From CAVSWN01 sp046728115 (lineage in GTDB: Bacteria; Acidobacteriota; Vicinamibacteria; Vicinamibacterales; CAVVIG01), in NCBI GenBank assembly GCA_046728115.1, contig JBKPDW010000514.1, positions 1 to 9,522 on the forward strand: a stretch of 9,522 bases of DNA, written 5' to 3'. The notes below the pieces were generated by a model. That model made no database searches. It had not been told where the DNA came from and saw only the letters and a list, made by a program, of their open reading frames with translations. The position numbers and the translations under genes were made by a program. Below are positions 1 to 5,504 of this stretch, piece after piece; the first letter of the stretch is position 1, and the number at the start of each line of letters is the position of its first letter.

Positions 1-266
1 TTGGCCTCGGCATCCATCAACTTGATCGCCACGATGTCATCCAGGGCGGCGCGCCGGGCGTCGTAGAGCGCTTGCGCGAGCTTGGCGGAGCCGAAATTCG
101 ACGCCGGCTGCTGCAGGGCTTTCTCGTCGACCTCGGCGAGCGTGATCCGGGTCGACCCGACCATGCCGACTGTGTCCGTTGGCGCGGGCTGCCGCGGCGA
201 CTGGGCCGACGATGAACATGCGGCCAGCACAACAAGTCCCGCCGCGACCAACTGCCTGTACTGCAT
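1..266 (-). CDS. Partial lipoprotein with SurA-like N-terminal region (5' end of gene only)
   Basis: Only the first 88 codons are inside the window; the gene continues past the left edge. The protein starts MQYRQLVAAG and has a lipoprotein signal peptide with lipobox L14-A15-A16-C17, so Cys17 should be lipidated. Ser follows at +2, consistent with outer-membrane sorting. Residues 34-88 (GMVGSTRITLAEVDEKAL, then YDARRAALDDIVAIKLMDAEA) match the pattern of SurA/parvulin N-terminal chaperone regions. From family knowledge, acidobacterial proteins that begin this way often continue into a DsbA-like thioredoxin domain, but that part is not visible, so either a peptidyl-prolyl isomerase or a thiol-disulfide protein is possible. 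The start lies 17 nt after the stop of the M28 peptidase gene, so co-transcription is likely. No Shine-Dalgarno sequence precedes the ATG; a TATACT box lies 6 nt upstream instead. Confidence 0.8.
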   Translation of the reverse strand, partial: MQYRQLVAAGLVVLAACSSSAQSPRQPAPTDTVGMVGSTRITLAEVDEKALQQPASNFGSAKLAQALYDARRAALDDIVAIKLMDAEA

Positions 267-272
267 GAGAGA

Positions 273-278
273 AGTATA
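273..278 (-). promoter_or_regulatory. Possible -10 box (TATACT), leaderless-type spacing
   Basis: On the minus strand TATACT is followed by TCTCTC and then the ATG at 266. A transcript starting 6-7 nt after the box would begin at or next to the start codon, giving a leaderless mRNA. This would explain the absence of a Shine-Dalgarno sequence. No good -35 hexamer is visible 16-18 nt upstream, so the call rests on the hexamer and its spacing alone. Confidence 0.3.
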
Positions 279-283
279 CCCGG

Positions 284-1687
284 CTACTCACCCAGCCGCT
301 GAGGCAAATCGGCCACCACGTAAGCCATCACTGCGACCGCGGCCGCGCATTTTGCCATCTCGATCGGGTCGATCTTGTCGATCGTGTCCGCCGGCGTGTG
401 ATGGATTAGGAAATACTTCGAGCCGTCGACGTCCAGCGACATTGCCGGGATGTGCCCTTCCTGCACGCTTGGGCCGATGTCCGCACCGCCGCCGCCATTG
501 CTGACCTGATTGGCGCCGATGCCTGACAGGAGCGTGGCGATCGCGCGAACCGTCTCGCGCGCCGGATCGGGTCCGCTGAAGCCGAATCCGAACGGTCGAG
601 ACACGCCGCCGTCCGACTCCATCATCAGGACGTGCTTGGCCAGTTCCGCGCGATGCTGATCGCGATACGCGAGTCCGCCGCGCCCGCCGTTTTCTTCGTT
701 GGTCCAGAGCACGACTCGCACCGTGCGGCGCGGTCTCAGATTGAGCGCCTTCATCAAGCGCAACGCTTCCCACGTCACGATGCACCCGCCGCCATCATCG
801 GTCGCGCCCGCGCCGACGTCCCAGGAATCGAGGTGGCCGCTCACCACGACGATTTCGTCCGGCTTCTCGCGGCCGCGAATCTCGCCTATCACGTTCGCCG
901 ATTCCACGTCGGCCTCGAAATGGGCCTCCATCTGCAGCCGGACGACGAGACGCCCGCCGCGGTCCGCTATGCGCTGCATCCGGTCGGCATCTTCCGAGGA
1001 CACCGCCGCCGCCGGAATCTTCGGCGCATCGCCGGCGTATTGCAGCGCTCCGGTGTGCGGCGTTCGCAGTCCGTCCGGGCCAATCGATCGCACGAGCGCG
1101 GCCACGGCGCCGTAACCTGCCGCGCGGGACGGCCCGGCCGATCGAAATCGCACGGTCTCGCCGTAATTGGTGAACGGCGCGTTGAACAAGACGATCCGCC
1201 CCCGCACCGACGCCGACTTCGCGTCCAGTTCCTCGAAGCTCCGGACGACGACGACCTCGCCCTCGACGCCTTCGCGCGGCGTGCCGATGCTGTTGCCGAG
1301 CCCCAGCATCGCCATCGCATGCCGCGCAGGCTCCACGATCTCCACGCTTTCGCTGCCCCGCACCCAGCGGGGAACCATCACCCGCTCGGTGTGCACGTTC
1401 TCGAGCCCGTCTCGCTTCATTTCGCTGACGGCCCACTCGATCGCGCGATCCAGCGCGGGCGTGCCGCTCAAGCGATTACCGATGGTGTCGGTCAGTACCG
1501 ACAACCGCTGCCATGCGAACGTACTGGACACCGCCGCGCCGATCAGGCGCCCAGCGGGGTCGCGATACGGTTCAAGCCAACCTCCCCTGGTTACCGAACC
1601 ATTGGCATGCGTCGACTGCGCCGGCACGCGAACGGCGCCAACGATCAGAAGCGGCACGACCACGGACAATCCGAAACGCTGCGTCAT
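284..1687 (-). CDS. Secreted M28-family zinc metallopeptidase (carboxypeptidase Q-like)
   Basis: Predicted exopeptidase of 467 residues acting outside the cytoplasm. Residues 1-24 form a signal peptide (basic MTQR, then a hydrophobic stretch, cleavage near VPA-QS). A protease-associated-like insert is likely in the middle of the chain. The catalytic part carries the full M28 metal set: His285 in SGHLDSWD, Asp297 in GATDDGGG, the Glu331-Glu332 pair in WTNEENGG (base plus ligand), Asp359 in MESDGG and His430 in HHTPADT. The pattern resembles plasma glutamate carboxypeptidase/carboxypeptidase Q. Start choice: an ATG 21 nt further upstream (1708) is in frame, but GGAGG at 1696-1700 sits 8 nt before the ATG at 1687 and the resulting N-terminus is a clean signal peptide. 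The lipoprotein gene follows after 17 nt. Substrate is not readable; dipeptides or small peptides fit the family. Confidence 0.93.
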   Translation of the reverse strand: MTQRFGLSVVVPLLIVGAVRVPAQSTHANGSVTRGGWLEPYRDPAGRLIGAAVSSTFAWQRLSVLTDTIGNRLSGTPALDRAIEWAVSEMKRDGLENVHTERVMVPRWVRGSESVEIVEPARHAMAMLGLGNSIGTPREGVEGEVVVVRSFEELDAKSASVRGRIVLFNAPFTNYGETVRFRSAGPSRAAGYGAVAALVRSIGPDGLRTPHTGALQYAGDAPKIPAAAVSSEDADRMQRIADRGGRLVVRLQMEAHFEADVESANVIGEIRGREKPDEIVVVSGHLDSWDVGAGATDDGGGCIVTWEALRLMKALNLRPRRTVRVVLWTNEENGGRGGLAYRDQHRAELAKHVLMMESDGGVSRPFGFGFSGPDPARETVRAIATLLSGIGANQVSNGGGGADIGPSVQEGHIPAMSLDVDGSKYFLIHHTPADTIDKIDPIEMAKCAAAVAVMAYVVADLPQRLGE

Positions 1688-1695
1688 TCGGCGGG

Positions 1696-1700
1696 CCTCC
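1696..1700 (-). promoter_or_regulatory. Shine-Dalgarno site that sets the M28 peptidase start
   Basis: GGAGG on the minus strand lies 8 nt before the ATG at 1687. It falls inside the extended reading frame that would begin at 1708, and therefore argues for the shorter protein. Confidence 0.7.
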
Positions 1701-1740
1701 AAAGCCATTCAGGGTAACTCAGTTTGACGCGCCCCCGCCC

Positions 1741-1788
1741 AGCGGATTGTGGTCCGCTGATTGCACACACGACGAGCGCGCGTGTGCA
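1741..1788. repeat. Two adjacent inverted repeats in a divergent intergenic region
   Basis: The 126-bp gap between the peptidase gene (minus) and the small secreted-protein gene (plus) contains AGCGGA (1741-1746) facing TCCGCT (1753-1758) over a 6-nt loop, then TGCACAC (1762-1768) facing GTGTGCA (1782-1788) over a 13-nt loop. Both stems are perfect. They could be operator half-sites or folded leader RNA for the plus-strand gene, whose ATG is 26 bp beyond the second repeat. No convincing -10 box is seen in either direction. Confidence 0.4.
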
Positions 1789-1813
1789 CGAACGAACCGT
1801 GATGGGGACGAGA

Positions 1814-2185
1814 ATGAGAACCCGAGCCTGCCTGTGTGGAATCGTAATCCTGATTTCAGTATTGTCGGTCGGCGCGGACGAGAAGCTCACGCTGAAGGTG
1901 TCGCCAGCCGTGGCATTCGCGCCGGCCACGCTGATCGTACGCGCCATGGTCCAGGCCGACCACGATAACCGGCTCGTTCAGATCGTCGCGGAATCGAACG
2001 ATTTCTATCGGTCCAGCGAAGTCCAGCTCGATGGCGAGAACGCGCCGCACGTCAACGTCTTCGAGTTTCGCAGCCTGCCGTCCGGGACGTACGTCGTGAC
2101 GGCCACCCTTCGCGACAGCCTTGGGAAGGCCCGCGCGGCCGTGCGCTCGCAGGTCAACGTGATTCAGAGCGGGGGCGATCGCTAG
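1814..2185 (+). CDS. Small secreted protein of unknown function
   Basis: 123 residues. Residues 1-21 (MRTRACLCGIVILISVLSVGA) form a signal peptide with probable cleavage before Asp22. The cysteines at 6 and 8 lie too early to be a lipobox, so it is probably not a lipoprotein. The mature part, about 100 residues, alternates hydrophobic and polar positions (LTLKVSPAVAFAPATLIVRA; VFEFRSLPSGTYVVTATLRD), which suggests a single all-beta, Ig-like sandwich. There are no cysteines in the mature chain and no catalytic motif that I recognise. Start choice: ATG 1814 has a modest GGGGA five nt upstream; an in-frame ATG at 1802 would add four residues (MGTR) and has no such site. It is divergent from the M28 peptidase gene and convergent with the ABC exporter gene, so it is probably transcribed alone. 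I cannot assign a function. Confidence 0.75.
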   Translation: MRTRACLCGIVILISVLSVGADEKLTLKVSPAVAFAPATLIVRAMVQADHDNRLVQIVAESNDFYRSSEVQLDGENAPHVNVFEFRSLPSGTYVVTATLRDSLGKARAAVRSQVNVIQSGGDR

Positions 2186-2188
2186 CGT

Positions 2189-4099
2189 TTACAACGTGTT
2201 CGTCACGCGGGCGGCCGTTGCGACCGGCTCGCGCTCCGGCGTGAAATCCTCCCCGGGATTGATGAACCGGTCGCGCTCGAAGCGGTATTGCTTGTCGTAC
2301 AGCTGTCGGTAGCGGCCGCCGGCCGCGAGCAGCTGTTCGTGCGTGCCGCGCTCGACGATCTCACCCTGTTCCAGCACCAGAATCTGGTCCGCGCTCTGGA
2401 TGGTCGACAACCGGTGCGCGATCACGAACGTGGTGCGGCCGTGTCGCAGCGAACGCAGGCCGTCCTGGATGAATGCCTCGCTCTCGCTGTCGAGGCTCGA
2501 CGTCGCCTCGTCCAGGATCAGCACGCGCGGATCGGCGAGGATCGCGCGCGCGATCGCCACACGCTGGCGCTGGCCTCCCGACAGCCGAACGCCGCGCTCG
2601 CCGACGATCGTGTCGTACTGCTGCTCGAACGATTCGATGAACTCGTCGCAGTGCGCGATCCTGCTGACGGCCTTGATGGATTCACGCGTGGCGTGTGGAT
2701 TGCCGTAGGCGATGTTCTCGGCGATGGTGCCGTCGAAGAGGAAGTTGTCCTGCAGCACGACGCCGAGCTGCGAACGGTAGTCGCGCAGCTTGACCGACGA
2801 CAAATCCTGGCCGTCCACGAACACACGGCCCGACGTCGGCCGGTTGAACGTCATGACGAGGCTGATCAACGTGCTCTTGCCGGATCCGCTCGATCCGACG
2901 AGCGCCGTCGTCGATCCTGCGGGCGCTTTGAACGAAACGTGCTTCAGGACCGGAACCCCGGCGCTGTACTCGAAGCTGACATCGTCGAACGCGACATCGC
3001 CCCGAATGTCGGGCAGCGCCGCCTTCAAGGCGTCCTCCTGATCCTCTGTCGCCATCCGCCGAATCTCGCGAATGCGATCGAGACCCGCAAACGCCTCGCT
3101 CAATTGCGTGCCGATCGACGCGAGCTGAATCACGGGCATCGTCATCAGCGCGGTGAAGGAGAGATACATCACGAGATCGCCGATCGTCATCGTGCCGTTC
3201 CGGATGGAACTGCCGCCGATCAGCATCATGGCGATACCGGTCGAACCGATGACGACGGACGAGAACGAGGTCACTGCGGAAACTCCGGTCAGCGACCTCG
3301 CGACGTTCCGGAAGAGCCGATGCGCGCCCTTGGCGAATACCAGTTCTTCGCGTTTCTCCGCGGTGTAGGCCTTCACGATGCGAACGCCGCCGAGCGATTC
3401 GGCGAGACGCCCGGTGACTTCGGCGTTGATCTGGCCGCGCTCCCGGAAGAGCGGGCGCAGTCGCTTGAAGGCCGTGGCCATGCCGCCGCCGAACGCAGCG
3501 AGGATCACGATGGTCACGAGCGTGAGCCGCCAGTTCAGATAGAGCAGCACGCACAACGCCAGCGCCGCGGTCAGTGTGGATCCCGTCAACTGCACGAGCC
3601 CCGTGCCGACGAGGTTTCGAATGCCCTCGGCATCGGTCATGATGCGCGAGATCAGGATGCCGCTTTTGGTCGAATCGAAGTAGCGGATCGGCAGCCGCAT
3701 GATGTGCGCTTCGACATCTTTGCGCATGTCCGTGATGGCGCGTTGGGCGGCAACGCCGAGTACCTGCGAATTGGTGAACGCCGTCGCGGCGTCGACAATC
3801 GTGGCGCCCGCCGTGGCCATGGCGAGCGTCGGCAGCAGGTCCCAGTTCCCCTTCGTGATGACGTCGTCCATCAGGTACTTCGTGGTCGTCGGCAGCACGA
3901 GCCCGGCCAGCCGGTTCACGATCATCAGAACCAGCCCGAGGGCCAGCCGCTTGCGGTGCGCCCAGATCAGGGCGCGCGCCTCTTCCCAGGCGCCCTTGGT
4001 GAACGCCGGCTTCTTTGGAGTGGCGACCGCGCCCTTGGCGCCGGCCGATGGCGTTGTCGCGAGAGCCGTGGTGCGTGGAATGCGTTCTGCGTGTGCCAC
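2189..4099 (-). CDS. ABC exporter half-transporter, fused permease and ATPase (MsbA-like)
   Basis: 636 residues, expected to act as a homodimer in the inner membrane, exporting a lipid, drug or peptide using ATP. An Ala/Pro/Lys-rich cytoplasmic N-terminus of about 45 residues precedes a six-helix membrane domain (roughly 52-70, 88-108, 165-187, 192-210, 278-297, 306-326). The nucleotide-binding domain has A-loop Tyr378, Walker A GSSGSGKST (402-410), Q-loop Gln450, signature LSGGQ (506-510), Walker B VLILDE (526-531) with catalytic Glu531, D-loop SLD (535-537) and switch His562. Every motif is intact. The start is GTG (codon at 4097-4099); no Shine-Dalgarno is visible, and TATGAT lies 6 nt upstream. 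The next Met is inside the first membrane helix, so a later start is unlikely. It follows the amidohydrolase gene by 40 nt. The substrate cannot be told from sequence. Confidence 0.95.
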   Translation of the reverse strand: MAHAERIPRTTALATTPSAGAKGAVATPKKPAFTKGAWEEARALIWAHRKRLALGLVLMIVNRLAGLVLPTTTKYLMDDVITKGNWDLLPTLAMATAGATIVDAATAFTNSQVLGVAAQRAITDMRKDVEAHIMRLPIRYFDSTKSGILISRIMTDAEGIRNLVGTGLVQLTGSTLTAALALCVLLYLNWRLTLVTIVILAAFGGGMATAFKRLRPLFRERGQINAEVTGRLAESLGGVRIVKAYTAEKREELVFAKGAHRLFRNVARSLTGVSAVTSFSSVVIGSTGIAMMLIGGSSIRNGTMTIGDLVMYLSFTALMTMPVIQLASIGTQLSEAFAGLDRIREIRRMATEDQEDALKAALPDIRGDVAFDDVSFEYSAGVPVLKHVSFKAPAGSTTALVGSSGSGKSTLISLVMTFNRPTSGRVFVDGQDLSSVKLRDYRSQLGVVLQDNFLFDGTIAENIAYGNPHATRESIKAVSRIAHCDEFIESFEQQYDTIVGERGVRLSGGQRQRVAIARAILADPRVLILDEATSSLDSESEAFIQDGLRSLRHGRTTFVIAHRLSTIQSADQILVLEQGEIVERGTHEQLLAAGGRYRQLYDKQYRFERDRFINPGEDFTPEREPVATAARVTNTL

Positions 4100-4105
4100 G
4101 TTCAG

Positions 4106-4111
4106 ATCATA
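4106..4111 (-). promoter_or_regulatory. Possible -10 box (TATGAT), leaderless-type spacing
   Basis: On the minus strand TATGAT is followed by CTGAAC and then the GTG start at 4099. The 6-nt spacing is the same as for the box before the lipoprotein gene. It would give the ABC gene its own leaderless transcript in addition to readthrough from the amidohydrolase gene. No matching -35 element is visible. Confidence 0.3.
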
Positions 4112-4139
4112 CGTCGGGGATGCGGCTCGAGACCTACTC

Positions 4140-5375
4140 TTATGGGCTGGTCCGGACCGGTCTGGTGTTCTTATAAACCGTCCCGCCTTTCATCACAAAC
4201 GCCACGCGAGTCACAGCCGTGATGTCCGCCAGCGGATCGCCATCGAGCGCGACGAGGTCGGCTTCGTAACCGGGCGCGAGCGTGCCAATGGTGTGATCGA
4301 GACCCAGTGACTTCGCTGACAGCGACGTGGCAGAGATGATGGCGTCCATGGGCTTCTGATTGCCCTGGCGCACGCGTTCCACGATCTCGTCGGCGTTGTG
4401 CCCGTGCGCGCCGGCGACGGCATCCGTCCCGAGCACCAGCTTCAAATTCGGGGTATTGACCGCGTTCTTGATCATCGCCGCATTGAGCGCGAGACCCTTT
4501 TCCATGTATGTGAAGCCTTCTTCGGTGTAGTTGCCGATACCCAGATACTTCGTCTTGTTGCGCAGGTAGTTCTGCAGCACGACGCCGACGTTCGGATCAA
4601 AGTAGACTCCCTTGTCGGCCATCAGCTTCAGAGTGGGCGGGTCGGCAAACACGCCGTGCTCGATCTGATCGCAGCCGGCGTTCACCGAGGCTCGGATCGA
4701 TTCAGGGCTGTGTGCGTGGACCATTGTGCGCAGCCCCTGCGTTTTGGCCTCGCCGCAGACCGCCTGCAGCTGCGCATCGGTCATCGTCTGCTTGCCGCCA
4801 TCGCGAATGCTCGCAGACGCAAAGACTTTCACGACGTCCGCGCCGTCCTTCTTGAGCTGGCGCACGATCTCACGGATCTGATCGGGCGTGCCGCTGTTCT
4901 CGTTGACCTGCCGGATCGATGTCAGGATGCGAGGTCCCGGAAACACGCCGCGGGCGATGGCATCACGCAGTTCGACATCGTTGGCCTGTCCGGGACTCTG
5001 GATCGTGGTGAAGCCGGCCATCAGCGTGACGTAGGCATTTTCGGCGCTGTAAAGAATTTCCTCGGCTGGCGCACCTCGGCGGGCCGCGTAGCGGCCGTCC
5101 TTGTCGAAGTGCCACCCCACGTGGGCGTGGACGTCGATCATGCCCGGGATGACCGTGAGCGATCCGAGATCGTAGATCGGGCTTCCGGCGCCGCCGGTCT
5201 CGATTGAAGTGATCTTCGATCCGCGGACGACGATCGTCGCGTTTCGCATCGTCTTGCCGGCACCGTCAATAACCGTGCCGGCATGGACGCGAATTGTTTG
5301 GTCCTGCGATCGGAGCGCGGCCGGAATCAGCAGGAGGGCCACGAAGACAGCCGGCAAGACGATGTTCAATCGCAT
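4140..5375 (-). CDS. Secreted metal-dependent amidohydrolase (imidazolonepropionase/prolidase-like)
   Basis: 411 residues. A signal peptide (about 1-23, ending PAALRS) sends it to the periplasm. It is an amidohydrolase-superfamily TIM barrel with a small beta-sandwich formed by both ends. The binuclear metal set is complete: His83 and His85 in DVHAH, Lys183 in VVKVFAS (candidate carbamylated bridging lysine), His220 in MVHAHS, His240 in IEHG and Asp318 in LGTDAV. The C-terminal APGYEADLVALDGDP is the usual return strand of this family. Such proteins are often annotated imidazolonepropionase or Xaa-Pro dipeptidase, but export from the cytoplasm makes histidine catabolism unlikely; hydrolysis of a dipeptide or other small amide is more plausible. 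GGAGG at 5381-5385 supports the ATG. The ABC exporter gene follows after 40 nt in the same direction, a likely operon. Confidence 0.93.
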   Translation of the reverse strand: MRLNIVLPAVFVALLLIPAALRSQDQTIRVHAGTVIDGAGKTMRNATIVVRGSKITSIETGGAGSPIYDLGSLTVIPGMIDVHAHVGWHFDKDGRYAARRGAPAEEILYSAENAYVTLMAGFTTIQSPGQANDVELRDAIARGVFPGPRILTSIRQVNENSGTPDQIREIVRQLKKDGADVVKVFASASIRDGGKQTMTDAQLQAVCGEAKTQGLRTMVHAHSPESIRASVNAGCDQIEHGVFADPPTLKLMADKGVYFDPNVGVVLQNYLRNKTKYLGIGNYTEEGFTYMEKGLALNAAMIKNAVNTPNLKLVLGTDAVAGAHGHNADEIVERVRQGNQKPMDAIISATSLSAKSLGLDHTIGTLAPGYEADLVALDGDPLADITAVTRVAFVMKGGTVYKNTRPVRTSP

Positions 5376-5380
5376 GTGTC

Positions 5381-5385
5381 CCTCC
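5381..5385 (-). promoter_or_regulatory. Shine-Dalgarno site of the amidohydrolase gene
   Basis: GGAGG on the minus strand, 5 nt before the ATG at 5375. It shows that this genome uses canonical Shine-Dalgarno initiation for some genes, unlike the lipoprotein, ABC exporter and dehydrogenase genes here. Confidence 0.75.
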
Positions 5386-5394
5386 GAAAATCAA

Positions 5395-5469
5395 AAGTCT
5401 GAAGTCGAGGGTCGGAAGTCGTAAGTACTTCTGACTTCTGACTTCTGACTTCAAACTTCAGACTTCGAC
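5395..5469. repeat. Inverted array of 7-bp units (AAGTCNN / NNGACTT) around a central AAGTACTT palindrome
   Basis: The left arm reads as consecutive 7-mers AAGTCTG, AAGTCGA, GGGTCGG, AAGTCGT (5395-5422). At the palindrome AAGTACTT (5423-5430) the orientation flips, and the right arm reads CTTCTGA three times (5428-5448), then CTTCAAA, CTTCAGA and CTTCGAC (5449-5469). The seven-base register is kept throughout both arms, so one strand can fold into a long imperfect stem-loop. The array fills most of the gap between the divergent amidohydrolase and PQQ dehydrogenase genes. From memory, heptad arrays of this kind recur between genes in uncultivated soil bacteria; I have not checked this. Role unknown: a mobile palindrome, slipped-strand repeat or a structured leader are possible. 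Confidence 0.85.
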
Positions 5470-5483
5470 TCTGGCGGGCGCAT

Positions 5484-5489
5484 TATAAT
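5484..5489 (+). promoter_or_regulatory. Consensus -10 box (TATAAT) of the PQQ dehydrogenase gene
   Basis: A perfect TATAAT in GC-rich surroundings ends 15 nt before the ATG at 5505. Transcription starting 6-7 nt downstream would leave a leader of about 8 nt, too short for a normal Shine-Dalgarno, and none is seen in the spacer. The -35 position falls at the end of the heptad array (GACTTC around 5461-5466), a poor match to TTGACA. Confidence 0.55.
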
Positions 5490-5504
5490 CCCCTGTCTCG
5501 GCAC

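Noticed and set aside
1688..1708. Seven-codon longer start for the M28 peptidase (ATG at 1708)
   Set aside because: The GGAGG site lies inside this extension and the extra residues put acidic and basic residues ahead of an otherwise normal signal peptide.
632..1717. 361-codon open frame on the plus strand opposite the M28 peptidase gene
   Set aside because: His/Arg-rich shadow of a peptidase whose complete metal-ligand set is visible on the minus strand.
1724..1729. TTGACG as a -35 box for the small secreted-protein gene
   Set aside because: No acceptable -10 hexamer occurs 16-18 nt downstream, where the first inverted repeat lies.
4149..4158. 10-bp palindrome GGTCCGGACC near the end of the amidohydrolase gene as a terminator
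   Set aside because: It is inside coding sequence and is not followed by a T-run; GC-rich palindromes of this size occur by chance.
2288..4222. 644-codon open frame on the plus strand opposite the ABC exporter gene
   Set aside because: It is rich in Arg, His, Asp and Gln with no domain, signal or membrane pattern, and it lies opposite a gene with every ABC motif intact. Long antisense frames are expected in GC-rich coding DNA.
5395..5469. Heptad array as a CRISPR array or integron-type site
   Set aside because: Units are 7 bp with no unique spacers, and the arms are inverted about a centre. No cas or integrase gene is near.
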